Positions 45,965 through 54,439 of a DNA stretch of 64,000 nucleotides are shown here, piece after piece. A program made the position numbers and the translations under genes. The notes under the pieces were generated by a model. It was not told the origin of the DNA. It saw nothing but the letters and a program-made list of their open reading frames with translations, and ran no database searches. Position 1 is the stretch's first letter, and each line of letters begins with the position of its first letter. This stretch comes from Nakamurella leprariae (GTDB taxonomy: Bacteria; Actinomycetota; Actinomycetes; Mycobacteriales; Nakamurellaceae), in contig NZ_JAERWK010000001.1 of NCBI RefSeq assembly GCF_016918035.1, forward strand, positions 159,204-223,203. The letters are read 5' to 3'.

Positions 45965-45985
45965 CATGGTCGTGGCATGACCATG
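45965..45985. promoter_or_regulatory. Palindromic operator candidate between divergent genes
   Basis: CATGGTC at 45965-45971 and GACCATG at 45979-45985 form a perfect 7-bp inverted repeat with a 7-nt spacer. It overlaps the start codon of the zinc-ribbon gene at 45977 and sits just upstream of the CGNR regulator, so occupancy could repress both. Confidence 0.5.
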
Positions 45986-46258
45986 ACGAGCCCCGACCTC
46001 ACCCACCCCGGAGCCCTTCCACCAGGTCCGAGCGCGGACAGGCACGAGCACGCGTGGGTGACGGAGTCGCAGCACCGGACGTCGGCCGGTCTGCTGCGGT
46101 ACGTCCGCTGCGACCAGTGCGGCCTCCGCCGGATCGATCTCCAGTCCCGTCCGGCGATGCCGCCCGAGGCATTGACCCGGGTGATCGGTGCGCCACGGCG
46201 GATCGCGCCGTCGGCCGAGCTCGATCGTCGACGGCTTCCGGACGGATGCTGCGCCTGA
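45977..46258 (+). CDS. Small zinc-ribbon-like protein, 93 residues
   Basis: From ATG 45977. The centre HEHAWVTESQHRTSAGLLRY is followed by a treble-clef-like VRCDQCGLRRIDLQ with one CxxC pair; a further CC lies at the very end. Small proteins of this kind often accompany CGNR regulators in actinobacteria (from memory). Function unknown. Its stop directly abuts the stop of the convergent membrane gene. Confidence 0.65.
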   Translation: MTMTSPDLTHPGALPPGPSADRHEHAWVTESQHRTSAGLLRYVRCDQCGLRRIDLQSRPAMPPEALTRVIGAPRRIAPSAELDRRRLPDGCCA

Positions 46259-46711
46259 TCAGCTCGGGTGCGAGGACGGCCACGGTGGATCCCGGAGGGT
46301 CTCGAGGGCTCCGCGAGCCCGCCGGAGCCGGCGGACCTCGAACGGCGTCACGACGATCCCGGTCCACACCAGGGTGCCGAGCCAGACGAAGAACACCCCG
46401 GCCATCGAGAGTCCAGTCTGGTCGGGCGGCAGGACCGACATCGTGACCCCGGCGGTGGTGAACGACAGGGCCGGCACCGTGATCAGCGCCGGAACGCGCA
46501 GCAGTGACGCCGCGACGGCGATGACCGGCAGGGTTCCGGCGAATCCCCAGACCTGCCAGGCCGGGGGCCCGGCGTACGACTGCTCCTCCAGACCGAACCA
46601 GACCGACCAGACCAGGACCGTGGCCGCGACGAGCAGCACCAGCGCGACGCCCCACCAGACGACTTGCAGGGCGAGGGAACGGATGGTGCGTCCACCGACC
46701 GGTTGCGTCAC
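46259..46711 (-). CDS. Hypothetical four-helix membrane protein
   Basis: 150 residues from GTG 46711 with four hydrophobic segments (WWGVALVLLVAATVLVWSVW; VWGFAGTLPVIAVAASLL; LITVPALSFTTAGVTM; GVFFVWLGTLVWTGIVV) and a basic Arg-rich tail (FEVRRLRRARGAL). No family recognised. Confidence 0.6.
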   Translation of the reverse strand: MTQPVGGRTIRSLALQVVWWGVALVLLVAATVLVWSVWFGLEEQSYAGPPAWQVWGFAGTLPVIAVAASLLRVPALITVPALSFTTAGVTMSVLPPDQTGLSMAGVFFVWLGTLVWTGIVVTPFEVRRLRRARGALETLRDPPWPSSHPS

Positions 46712-46811
46712 GCGTCCTCCCGGCTGTCAGCGGTCCTCGTGCGCGGATCGGGCACCACCACGATCGCGATCGATCAGTGTTCGCCCGTGCCGGGTCGGTG
46801 CCCGAACCGGG

Positions 46812-47062
46812 TCAACCGAACGATCGCACGAGCTCGACGACCACGAACGGCGCCGCCACCGCCATCCACGCCATGATCAGCCGCTGGTGGATCCGCTGGT
46901 GCCGGGGCGAGAGCCGGCCGCGTCCCGGCCGCGTCCCGGCCGCTCGCACTCGGGAGTCCGGGCGTACCAGTACCAGTGGAGCACGATGAGCGCGACGACG
47001 CCGGCCGTCCAGACACCGCCGAACACGTGACTCACGGGGACGACGATCCCCGCCGCAGACAC
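46812..47062 (-). pseudogene. Two-helix membrane protein frameshifted by an 11-bp tandem duplication
   Basis: From GTG 47062 the frame encodes a membrane segment (HVFGGVWTAGVVALIVLHWY) and then stops at 46877. A second frame continues to a natural end at 46812 with RHQRIHQRLIMAWMAVAAPF and VVVELVRSFG. The break coincides with an 11-bp direct repeat at 46920-46941; removing one copy joins the two frames into a single protein of about 79 residues. So the gene is inactivated, or switched, by the duplication. It starts 15 bp after the stop of the 47078-47533 gene. Confidence 0.65.
46920..46941. repeat. 11-bp tandem duplication
   Basis: GCGTCCCGGCC occurs at 46920-46930 and again at 46931-46941 with no spacer. 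It lies within the small membrane gene and shifts its frame. Confidence 0.9.
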
Positions 47063-47077
47063 GAGGGAGCCCGGGCG

Positions 47078-47533
47078 TCATCCATCGGAACCTCGGGGGT
47101 ACAGGTACAGAGGCTGCTCGGTCGCGATGCCGTCTGCCGACGTGATGGTCAGGGCGCCCACCACCCGGCCAGAACCGGTGGCGGCGTCGATGACGACCGG
47201 TGGCGGTGGTGGGGGTGGCAGGTCACGGTCGTGCAGGGTCAACCGGTCTCGGCCGATGCGGTACGGGACGTAGCCGAAGCCGGTGCAGTCGTCGACGACG
47301 AGGTCGTCAGCCGGGACGTCGTCGACCGTCCAGACGTCGACGGGGCCACCGGTGTTGTTCAGGCGGACGAAGAACTGGGCCGTGAACCGGTCCGGGACGA
47401 GGTACACGCCGGTGGCCTCCGGCTCTCGACTGCCCGCGATGCCCGGCGCGTCGAGCATGCGCGTCCAGTCGAGACCGTGGCGCTGGATCGACGCGCGGTT
47501 CCGGACGGAACTGACGTGGAACATGGGCGGCAC
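47078..47533 (-). CDS. Uncharacterised protein, possibly ADP-ribosyltransferase-like fold
   Basis: 151 residues; begins MFHVSSVRNRASIQRHGL (ATG 47524) or nine bases earlier. The opening H-V-S, the GL before a helix, and TGVYLVPDRFTAQFFVRL loosely resemble small ADP-ribosyltransferase/KptA-like folds, but no catalytic triad can be assigned. A polyproline run of seven (LPPPPPPPVVI) splits it from a short C-terminal beta segment. Probably co-transcribed with the broken membrane gene downstream. Confidence 0.55.
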   Translation of the reverse strand: MPPMFHVSSVRNRASIQRHGLDWTRMLDAPGIAGSREPEATGVYLVPDRFTAQFFVRLNNTGGPVDVWTVDDVPADDLVVDDCTGFGYVPYRIGRDRLTLHDRDLPPPPPPPVVIDAATGSGRVVGALTITSADGIATEQPLYLYPRGSDG

Positions 47534-47641
47534 CGAGCCGAGGGTGAGTGGTGATCAGGTTCCTCGCAGCTTCGGCGTCCGACCGATGCCGCCGGCGCCG
47601 CTCCGGCAGCGCGGCGCCGGACAGGGCGCCCTTTCGGCAGG

Positions 47642-48067
47642 TCAGCCGCGGGCGAGCAGGCGGCGACGCAGGACGATGGTCACCACCGTCACCAGCGAAC
47701 TGCCGGCGAAGGCTGCGACGAAGATCCAGATGGCTGCCATCCACAGCGGAGTCGGGAACGCCGACGGCGCGAGGGTCGCGACGAGGACCGCGCCGAGGAT
47801 GGCGCCCAGCGCGCCGCCGGGCAGTCGTCGGCCCGCGTCCTGGTCGATCGGGCCGCGGCCGGTCATCGCCTGGACGGCGGCCCACGACAGCGCCGCGAGT
47901 GCGGTGACGCCCACCGCCCACCATCGTTGGGACGCGGTGGTCGTCGCCGGCAGGGTGATCAGTGGGGCGAGCGCGACGATCATGCCGATCCCGAAGACGA
48001 TCGATCGCCGGCGGCGCATCCCGCGGACCCGGTGCTCGGGATCCTGCGAGCGATCGGCCAGGCTCAT
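47642..48067 (-). CDS. Hypothetical four-helix membrane protein, 141 residues
   Basis: From ATG 48067 (MSLADRSQDPEHRVRGMRRRR). Four hydrophobic segments: IVFGIGMIVALAPLITLPA, WWAVGVTALAALSWAAVQAM, LPGGALGAILGAVLVATLA, and WMAAIWIFVAAFAGSSLVTV. A basic N-terminus suggests the cytoplasmic side. No family recognised. Confidence 0.6.
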   Translation of the reverse strand: MSLADRSQDPEHRVRGMRRRRSIVFGIGMIVALAPLITLPATTTASQRWWAVGVTALAALSWAAVQAMTGRGPIDQDAGRRLPGGALGAILGAVLVATLAPSAFPTPLWMAAIWIFVAAFAGSSLVTVVTIVLRRRLLARG

Positions 48068-48243
48068 CGTCGGGCCCTCTCTTCGAGACCAGCAGTCGAT
48101 CACGACAAATCGGACAGTAGCAGTGGACGGGGCGGCGCGAGACACCGACCGGCGCTGCCCACGTCGCTGCCGTGATGATCACTGACCGGAACCGGGCGTG
48201 GCGCTGCGCTGATCGACTCGTCCTCGAGTGGAGGGCCGCCGAC

Positions 48244-49149
48244 TCAGTCGTTGTCGATGGTCACCGAGTGCAGCCGGCGGTCGACGACCTCGGGATCACC
48301 ACCGGCCCGGTTGGCGGTGCCGAGCGCGTCGATGGCGGCCACGTCGTCGGCGCTGAGCTCGAAGTCGAAGACGTCGATGTTCTCCGCGATCCGCTGCGGG
48401 TCCGCCGACTTCGGAATGACCGACAGGCCGTGCTGCAGGTGCCAGCGGATGACGACCTGGGCGGAGGACTTGCCGAAGCGCTCGGCCACGCCGGTGATCG
48501 TCGGATGCTCGAGCGGGCTGTGCGGCGCGTCCGGGCGGCCGGCGTTGTAGACCCGGCCGCCGCCGATCGGCGCCCAGGACTGGGTGATGACGCCGTGCGC
48601 GGCGTTGAACGGGCGCACGCGTGGCTGGTTGAAGAACGGATGGAGCTCCACCTGGTTGACTGCCGGCACCACCGAGCCGGCGTCGATGAGGTCCCGCAGG
48701 TGGTGGGGGTGGTGGTTGCACACGCCGATGGCCCGGACCCGGCCCTCGGCCAGCAGCTCCTCCAACACCAGCCAGGACTCGACGGTCTGCGACCAGCTGG
48801 CGGGCTCCGGCCAGTGGATCAAGTACAGGTCCAGGCGATCGAGTCCGAGCCGCCGCAGGCTGGCGTCGAACGCCTTCCGGGTGCGGTCCCGGCCGTGGTC
48901 GGTCATCCACAGCTTGGTCGTGACGAAGACGTCCTCACGGTCGATGCCGGACCGGCGGATGCCCTCGCCGACCTGCTCCTCGTTGAAGTACGCCGCGGCG
49001 GTGTCGATCAGCCGGTAACCGGCGGCGATGGCGGTGGTGACGACGTCCGCCGTCTGCTCGGCTGTGCTCTGGAAGACGCCCAGTCCCAGGGCGGGCATCG
49101 GCACGCCGTTGTTGAGAGTGAGCGTCGGGCTGGGACCTGCAGTGGACAC
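48244..49149 (-). CDS. Aldo/keto reductase
   Basis: 301-residue NADPH-dependent oxidoreductase of the AKR superfamily. The tetrad is visible: Asp and Tyr in YRLIDTAAAYFNEEQVG, Lys in FVTTKLW, and His in YLIHWPEP; the NADPH site is VIPKSADPQRIAEN. Typical 2,5-diketo-gluconate-reductase-like length. The start is GTG 49149 with AGGAG upstream. Physiological substrate unknown. Confidence 0.92.
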   Translation of the reverse strand: MSTAGPSPTLTLNNGVPMPALGLGVFQSTAEQTADVVTTAIAAGYRLIDTAAAYFNEEQVGEGIRRSGIDREDVFVTTKLWMTDHGRDRTRKAFDASLRRLGLDRLDLYLIHWPEPASWSQTVESWLVLEELLAEGRVRAIGVCNHHPHHLRDLIDAGSVVPAVNQVELHPFFNQPRVRPFNAAHGVITQSWAPIGGGRVYNAGRPDAPHSPLEHPTITGVAERFGKSSAQVVIRWHLQHGLSVIPKSADPQRIAENIDVFDFELSADDVAAIDALGTANRAGGDPEVVDRRLHSVTIDND

Positions 49150-50069
49150 CGGGGAACTCCTGTCGTCGCGATGGCGGACGCCATCCTGCGCGGTCGCGCG
49201 CGATGATTGATCTCGGGGGTGCTCGCCCGGCCGTCAGACGCTGAACACCGACCCGCACCGACCCCGCACCGACCCCGCGATCGGTGCCCGGCGCGGTGAT
49301 CGCCCACCGGGTACGGTGCCAGGAGGGTTCTGCCCGAGCCCCCGTGCGGTCAGCGCGCAGGCTCTCGTCACCCGACTGGCCGATCCCGATCGGAGTTCCC
49401 ATGCCCGATGGACGCCGTCCGGACCCGGACCCGACCACCGTTTCCCTCCACTTCCCGGCCGACGGGGACGTGCCCGGGCTGCTGTGGCCCACCGCCGGCA
49501 TCGCTGAGCCGCCCACGCGGCGACGCACACCGCCACGCGGGCACCGATCCACTCGGGTCGAGGCCACCTCGTGCGCGGCGTTCCGGTTCCACTGATCCGC
49601 GAGCAGGCGGCGACCGATGCGTTGCTCGCCGAACACCCCACGCCCGGCGAGCGGTTCGGCGCCCCCGGCATCGCCATCCGCGAGCTGTGGGTGCACCGGG
49701 TCGACGAGGCGCTCGAGACCAGCCCGGTGGCCACGGCGGCCACCGCGGTGCACAGCACCCCACCACCCCCTCGCCCCGCCGCCAGGTCCCCGGCGGTCCC
49801 AGCACCCGCGGCCGCGGCGGTGGCCACGTCCATCGCGATGGTCGCCGCCACCGGAGGCTCGGCCCGGTGTCCTCCCTTCCGGTCCGTGTGGCGATCCAGG
49901 GCGGGCCGGTGGCGGTCGGCCTGTCGATCCGTGCTCGCGCGTGCGATAACGCCTGCATGTTCCAGCCGCGTTACGGAGTCGATGCACGGTGGTGACGAGG
50001 GTGTCGTCGCAGGTCAGCGCCCGGTGGAGTTCCGCACACGCCCCGTCGCGTGACACCGGCGGAAGCACC
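49150..50069. other. 920-bp region without a confident gene
   Basis: Between the aldo/keto reductase start and the GntR operator sites. A short plus frame at 49401-49595 (MPDGRRPDPDPTTVSLHFPA) and another at 49571-50053 beginning near REQAATDALLAEHP look faintly protein-like at their starts but turn into Pro/Ala low complexity; they could be fragments of one decayed gene in two frames. Long minus-strand frames here look like shadows. I call nothing. Confidence 0.4.
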
Positions 50070-50101
50070 GGTCTAACCTCTGGACATGGACAGGTCAGAC
50101 C
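50070..50101. promoter_or_regulatory. Two GntR-type operator candidates at the regulator start
   Basis: GGTCTAACC at 50070-50078 and GGTCAGACC at 50093-50101 both fit the FadR/GntR core GT-N3-AC and are 23 bp apart, about two helical turns. The second overlaps codons 3-6 of the regulator itself, suggesting autorepression. Confidence 0.45.
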
Positions 50102-50817
50102 AATCCGCTCCGCAGCGCCGGTTCGCTGAGGTCGCCCAGTCCATCCTGGCCGGCATCGCCGACGGGCGGTTCCTGCGCGGTTCCAAACTGCCCGCCGATC
50201 GGGACCTGGCCACGATGTTGGGTGTCTCGCGCTCCACGGCGCGGGAGGCGTTGCTGGTCCTGGAACTGATCGGTGCCATCGACATCCGGCACGGCGACGG
50301 TGTCTACGTCTCCACCAAGCCGATGGCCATCGACGAGCACGACGTCATCCTCAACGGCGAGCCCCGCGATCTCATCGAGAGCCGCGGGCTCCTCGAGCCG
50401 GTGACGACACGACTGACGGCGGAACGGATCTCGGCGGAGCAGTTGGTCGAGTTGCGCGAGCTCATCGACCGCGCCGAGGCCGCCGTGCACGAGAGCAACG
50501 CCCTGCAGTTCCGCGAGTTCGGCTTCGCCTTCCACTCCCGGCTCGCCGCCTGTTGCGGCAACCAGCTCCTCGGCGAGGTGGTGGCCCAACTGGTCGACGT
50601 CGAGCGACACCCGTTGTGGACGCTCATCAACGACCACGCATTACGCACCCCGGAGATGCGCCTCGAACAGATCCAACAGCACCGCACCGTCCTCGACGCC
50701 ATCGAGGCGGGCGACGGGCCGCGCGCCGAGCAGGCGATGCGCGCGCATCTCGTCGAGCTGGAACGGACCGTCTTCGCCAAGGAACGCCCCAGTACCCGGA
50801 ACCTCCCACTGCAGTAG
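50086..50817 (+). CDS. FadR-subfamily GntR transcriptional regulator
   Basis: 243 residues: N-terminal winged helix (LPADRDLATMLGVSRSTAREALLVLEL, shown in two parts of the HTH, then GAIDIRHGDGVYV) and a C-terminal all-helical FCD ligand-binding domain (LIESRGLLEPVTTRL; HSRLAACCGNQLL; EQIQQHRTVLDAIEAGD) with metal-site histidines. Likely senses an intermediate of the catabolic pathway encoded immediately downstream. ATG 50086. Confidence 0.92.
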   Translation: MDRSDQSAPQRRFAEVAQSILAGIADGRFLRGSKLPADRDLATMLGVSRSTAREALLVLELIGAIDIRHGDGVYVSTKPMAIDEHDVILNGEPRDLIESRGLLEPVTTRLTAERISAEQLVELRELIDRAEAAVHESNALQFREFGFAFHSRLAACCGNQLLGEVVAQLVDVERHPLWTLINDHALRTPEMRLEQIQQHRTVLDAIEAGDGPRAEQAMRAHLVELERTVFAKERPSTRNLPLQ

Positions 50818-51079
50818 CCCAGACCGACCCACCGGCACCACCGCTCGTCGCAGACCGTCGCGGTCCGTGGCGCCGCCTCACCTGGTTCCCGCGTCGTGAC
50901 GACCGGGAGCGTCTCCGGCCATCACCGGCCGGCGACCCCACGTCCCCTGCCGCCGCAGCCGGCGTCGCCGACGCCGCACATCCCCAGCCCGCTCACCGCT
51001 GCCCGCGCCCAGTGCTGCCCCGATCACCTCCGGTCGTCGCCCGGCGCCGATGCCCCACGCTCTCTTGGAGGAGGACCCC

Positions 51080-52486
51080 ATGCTCGACCTCGCCCTCATC
51101 GGCGGCACCGTCGTCACCCCGGAAGGCCCAGCCCTGCTGGACGTCGGGGTCGCCGACGGCCGCATCGCCATGCTCTCGGCGCCCGGCACCCTGCCCGAGG
51201 CGACCGAGACCCTGGACTGCACCGGCAAGCTCGTGCTGCCCGGTGGTGTCGATCCGCACGTGCACACCAACGCGCCGTACGGCATGCCCAACGTGCTGGG
51301 CCGCGACATCATCGGCAAGGCCGCGCTCTACGGCGGCATGACCACCTTCATCGACTTCGTGTGGCCCGGCATCAAGTCCCCGCTGGCCACCGTGCAGGAC
51401 ATGGTCCAGCAGTGGGAGGGCACCTCCTACACGAACTACGGGTTCCACGTGGTGCTCTCGGACCAGTCCGACGACGCGGCCATCGCGGAGATCGGCGAGA
51501 TCGTGGAGCAGGGCTTCCCCAGCTTCAAGATCTTCACCACCGACATCACGCCCACCGACATGCCGGGCTTCCGCACCTCGGGCGGCACCCTCTGGGAGAT
51601 CATGGCGGCCACCGCGAAGGCCGGCGGGATCGTCGACATCCACGCCGAGGACGACGAACTCGTGATGCACCAGTACCGCAAGCACTTCGAGGCCGGCAAG
51701 ACCGACATCGTGTACATGCCCGACGTGCACACCACCATCTCCGAGGACCTGGCCTTCCACCACGTGCTCCGGATGGCCTCGCACATCCCCGGCTCGGCGG
51801 TGTACCTGCACCACGTCACGGCCAAGCTCGGCGTCGACGCGCTGCGCTGGTTCCGGGCCAAGGGAGTGGCCGCGTACGGCGAGACCCTCGCGGTGCTGAG
51901 CATGGCCACCGCCGACCGCTACGCCGAGCCGGACGGGCACAAGTACCACATCTACCCGTCGCTGAAGTTCGACGAGGACGTCGAGGCGATCTGGGACGGC
52001 GTGGCCGACGGGACCATCCACACCTCGGGCACCGACGGGGTCTGCTGCCTGTGGGAGGAGAAGAACCGGGCCCGCACCATCGACGGGACCTTCGGCGGCG
52101 TCACGGGTGTCGAGCCGAAGCTGGCCCTGTTCTACACCGAGATGGTGCACCGCCGCGGGATGGGCCTGAAGAAGCTCGTCGAATTGACCGCCGAGAACGC
52201 GGCCAAGATCTTCGGCCTGTACCCGCGCAAGGGCGCCATCCTGGTCGGCTCGGACGCCGACTTCGCCGTGCTGGACCCGACCGCCCGCCGCGTGCTGGAC
52301 CCGGCCGAGCTGCACGAGGGCGACTACACCCCGTGGAACGACCGGGTGGTCGAGGCCTGGCCCGCACACACGGTCCTCGGCGGTCGGGTGGTGGTCCGCG
52401 ACGGCGTGATGGTCGACGAGGGCACGCACGGTCAGCTGCTGCTGCGCCGGCTCGATCCGGCCGTCGCCCTGGGCAAGGCGGTCTGA
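51080..52486 (+). CDS. Hydantoinase/dihydropyrimidinase-family amidohydrolase
   Basis: 468-residue cyclic amidohydrolase that opens hydantoin- or dihydropyrimidine-type rings. The binuclear metal site is complete: His60 and His62 in GGVDPHVHT, carbamylatable Lys150 in PSFKIF, His188 in DIHAED, His245 in YLHHVTA, and Asp319 in TSGTDGV. ATG 51080 was chosen for its ribosome site GGAGGAGG; an in-frame upstream ATG at 51050 lacks one. The final TDGVCC differs from the common TDH(C/A)P, so the substrate may be non-standard. It heads an operon with an ABC importer and RutA-like enzyme, under the GntR regulator 262 bp upstream. Confidence 0.9.
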   Translation: MLDLALIGGTVVTPEGPALLDVGVADGRIAMLSAPGTLPEATETLDCTGKLVLPGGVDPHVHTNAPYGMPNVLGRDIIGKAALYGGMTTFIDFVWPGIKSPLATVQDMVQQWEGTSYTNYGFHVVLSDQSDDAAIAEIGEIVEQGFPSFKIFTTDITPTDMPGFRTSGGTLWEIMAATAKAGGIVDIHAEDDELVMHQYRKHFEAGKTDIVYMPDVHTTISEDLAFHHVLRMASHIPGSAVYLHHVTAKLGVDALRWFRAKGVAAYGETLAVLSMATADRYAEPDGHKYHIYPSLKFDEDVEAIWDGVADGTIHTSGTDGVCCLWEEKNRARTIDGTFGGVTGVEPKLALFYTEMVHRRGMGLKKLVELTAENAAKIFGLYPRKGAILVGSDADFAVLDPTARRVLDPAELHEGDYTPWNDRVVEAWPAHTVLGGRVVVRDGVMVDEGTHGQLLLRRLDPAVALGKAV

Positions 52487-52529
52487 CATGGCCACCCCGA
52501 CGACGGCACCCGGGAGGAGGTGGGGAGCG

Positions 52530-53555
52530 ATGTCCGCACTGTTCGGCCGGAGCCGCAGTGTGCTGAGCCGGCTGGTGGGCGCCCTGGTCGTCGTGCTGGG
52601 CGTCGTGACGCTGACCTTCTTCCTGGCCCGCGTCGTCTCACCGGACCCGACCAATCTCTACGTCTCGCCGCAGGCCGACCAGGCCACCCGTGACCAGGTC
52701 CGGGCGATGATGGGCCTGGACAAGCCGGTGCTCGAGCAGTACGTCACCTACCTCGGCCAGCTGGTCCGCGGTGACCTGGGGACGTCGTTCTCCACCGGCC
52801 AGCCGGTGCGGGACGACCTGCTCAGCCGGTTGCCCGCCACGCTGGAGCTGGCCACCTACAGCCTGATCATCGGCACGCTGGTCGGTGTCGTGGTGGGGAT
52901 CGTCGGCGCGGTCCGCCGCGGCGGGATCCTCGACCACACCGGTCGCTTCGTCACGGTGGCCGGTCTCGCGCTGCCGCAGTTCTTCGTCGGCCTGATGCTG
53001 CTGTGGATCTTCTTCGTGGTGTTGGGCATCGCGCCCGGACCGGTCGGCCGGCTGCCCGTCGGCCTGGTGGACCCACCGCAGACCACCGGCTTCGTGGTCA
53101 TCGACGCGCTGCTGTCGGGCCAGTGGGCCGTCGCCGGCGCCGCCCTGCAGCAGCTGGCGCTTCCGCTGATCACCCTGGCGTTCGCCATCTTCGCGCCGAT
53201 CGCCCGGACGGTCCGCACGGCGATGCTGGAGGCGCTGGACGCCGACTACGTGCGCACCGCGACCGCGATGGGCCTCCCGCAGCGGACCATCCACTACCGG
53301 TACGCGCTGAAGAACGTGCTGCTGCCGGTGCTGACCATGCTGGCCGGTGTCATCGGTTTCGCCTTCTCCGGTGCAGTGCTCGTCGAAGGGGTCTTCGCCT
53401 GGCCGGGCATCGGCCAGTACGCGCTGGATGCCATCCAGCAGTCCGACTTCGCCGCCATCCAGGGCTTCGTGCTGTACGCCGCTGTGCTCTACGTCGTCGT
53501 CTACCTGCTGCTGGACCTCCTGTACGCCCGAGTGGATCCGAGGGTGCGACTGTGA
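52530..53555 (+). CDS. ABC transporter permease, DppB type (second importer)
   Basis: 341 residues with about six helices. The N-terminal VLSRLVGALVVVLGVVTLTF and the EAA loop YVRTATAMGLPQRTIHYRYA identify it. ATG 52530 was chosen since GGAGGAGGTGGGGAG precedes it; ATG 52488, 1 bp after the hydantoinase stop, would add 14 residues. A long loop (APGPVGRLPVGLVDPPQTT) lies between helices 3 and 4, as in DppB proteins. Confidence 0.9.
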   Translation: MSALFGRSRSVLSRLVGALVVVLGVVTLTFFLARVVSPDPTNLYVSPQADQATRDQVRAMMGLDKPVLEQYVTYLGQLVRGDLGTSFSTGQPVRDDLLSRLPATLELATYSLIIGTLVGVVVGIVGAVRRGGILDHTGRFVTVAGLALPQFFVGLMLLWIFFVVLGIAPGPVGRLPVGLVDPPQTTGFVVIDALLSGQWAVAGAALQQLALPLITLAFAIFAPIARTVRTAMLEALDADYVRTATAMGLPQRTIHYRYALKNVLLPVLTMLAGVIGFAFSGAVLVEGVFAWPGIGQYALDAIQQSDFAAIQGFVLYAAVLYVVVYLLLDLLYARVDPRVRL

Positions 53556-54439
53556 ACCTCACCCTGACTCCGAACAAGAGCGCGGCGAGCCCGGACACCG
53601 CGGCGAACGCTCCGCGTCGGCGCCGGCTGACCCGGCTGCCGCGGCGCGGGTCGATGGCGGTGGGCCTGGTCATCGTCACCGTGCTGCTGGTGGTGGCCGT
53701 CGGCTCGATGTTCTGGACGCCCTACGACCCCGACGCGAGCGGCGTGGGACTGCCGTACCAGCCCCCCAGCGCCGAGCACTGGTTCGGGACCGACCGGGTC
53801 GGTGCGGACGTCTTCAGCCGCACCATGGCTGCCGCCGCCACCGACGTCGGCATCACGCTCGCCGCCGTGCTCATCGCCCTGGTCGTCGGCACCGTCGTCG
53901 GCGCGGTGTCCGGCTTCGTGGGCGGCGCGGTGGACACCGTGGTGATGCGGTTCATGGAGATCCTGCAGGCGTTCCCGGCGCTGCTGCTGGCCATGCTCAT
54001 GGTCGCCGCCGTGGGCCCGGGCACGCTCAACGTCATCGTCGTGGTCTCGATCGTCGGCATCCCGAACTACGTCCGGCTGGTCCGCGCCGAGATCCTGTCC
54101 AAGAAGCACTGGCAGTTCGCCGAGGCCGCCCGGATGGTGGGCAACTCCCGGTCCCGGGTGCTGTTCCGCCATCTGCTGCCCAACAGCATGACCCCGGTCA
54201 TCGGGTTCTCGTCGGTGAACGCCAGCTGGGTCGCGGTGATCGTGGCCAGCCTCGGGTTCATCGGCCTGGGCATCGAACCGGGCAGTGCCGAGTGGGGCTC
54301 GATGATCTCCCGCGGCCAGGACTCGATCCTGTCCGGTGAGTGGTGGATCTCGACCTTCCCCGGGATCGCCATCCTGGTGCTCTCGGCCGCCTTCTACCTG
54401 ATCGGAGACGGGTTGACCGAGTCGGGGGAGCAGCGATGA
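53552..54439 (+). CDS. ABC transporter permease, DppC type (second importer)
   Basis: 295 residues from GTG 53552, overlapping the DppB stop by four bases (GTGA). Hallmarks: HWFGTDRVGADVFSRTM and the EAA loop FAEAARMVGNSRSRVLFRHL. The stop overlaps the next ATG. Confidence 0.9.
   Translation: MNLTLTPNKSAASPDTAANAPRRRRLTRLPRRGSMAVGLVIVTVLLVVAVGSMFWTPYDPDASGVGLPYQPPSAEHWFGTDRVGADVFSRTMAAAATDVGITLAAVLIALVVGTVVGAVSGFVGGAVDTVVMRFMEILQAFPALLLAMLMVAAVGPGTLNVIVVVSIVGIPNYVRLVRAEILSKKHWQFAEAARMVGNSRSRVLFRHLLPNSMTPVIGFSSVNASWVAVIVASLGFIGLGIEPGSAEWGSMISRGQDSILSGEWWISTFPGIAILVLSAAFYLIGDGLTESGEQR

Noticed and set aside
49234..49851. Minus-strand ORF upstream of the aldo/keto reductase
   Set aside because: Ala/Arg/Gly low complexity without recognisable features; plus-strand fragments are equally weak, so no gene is called.
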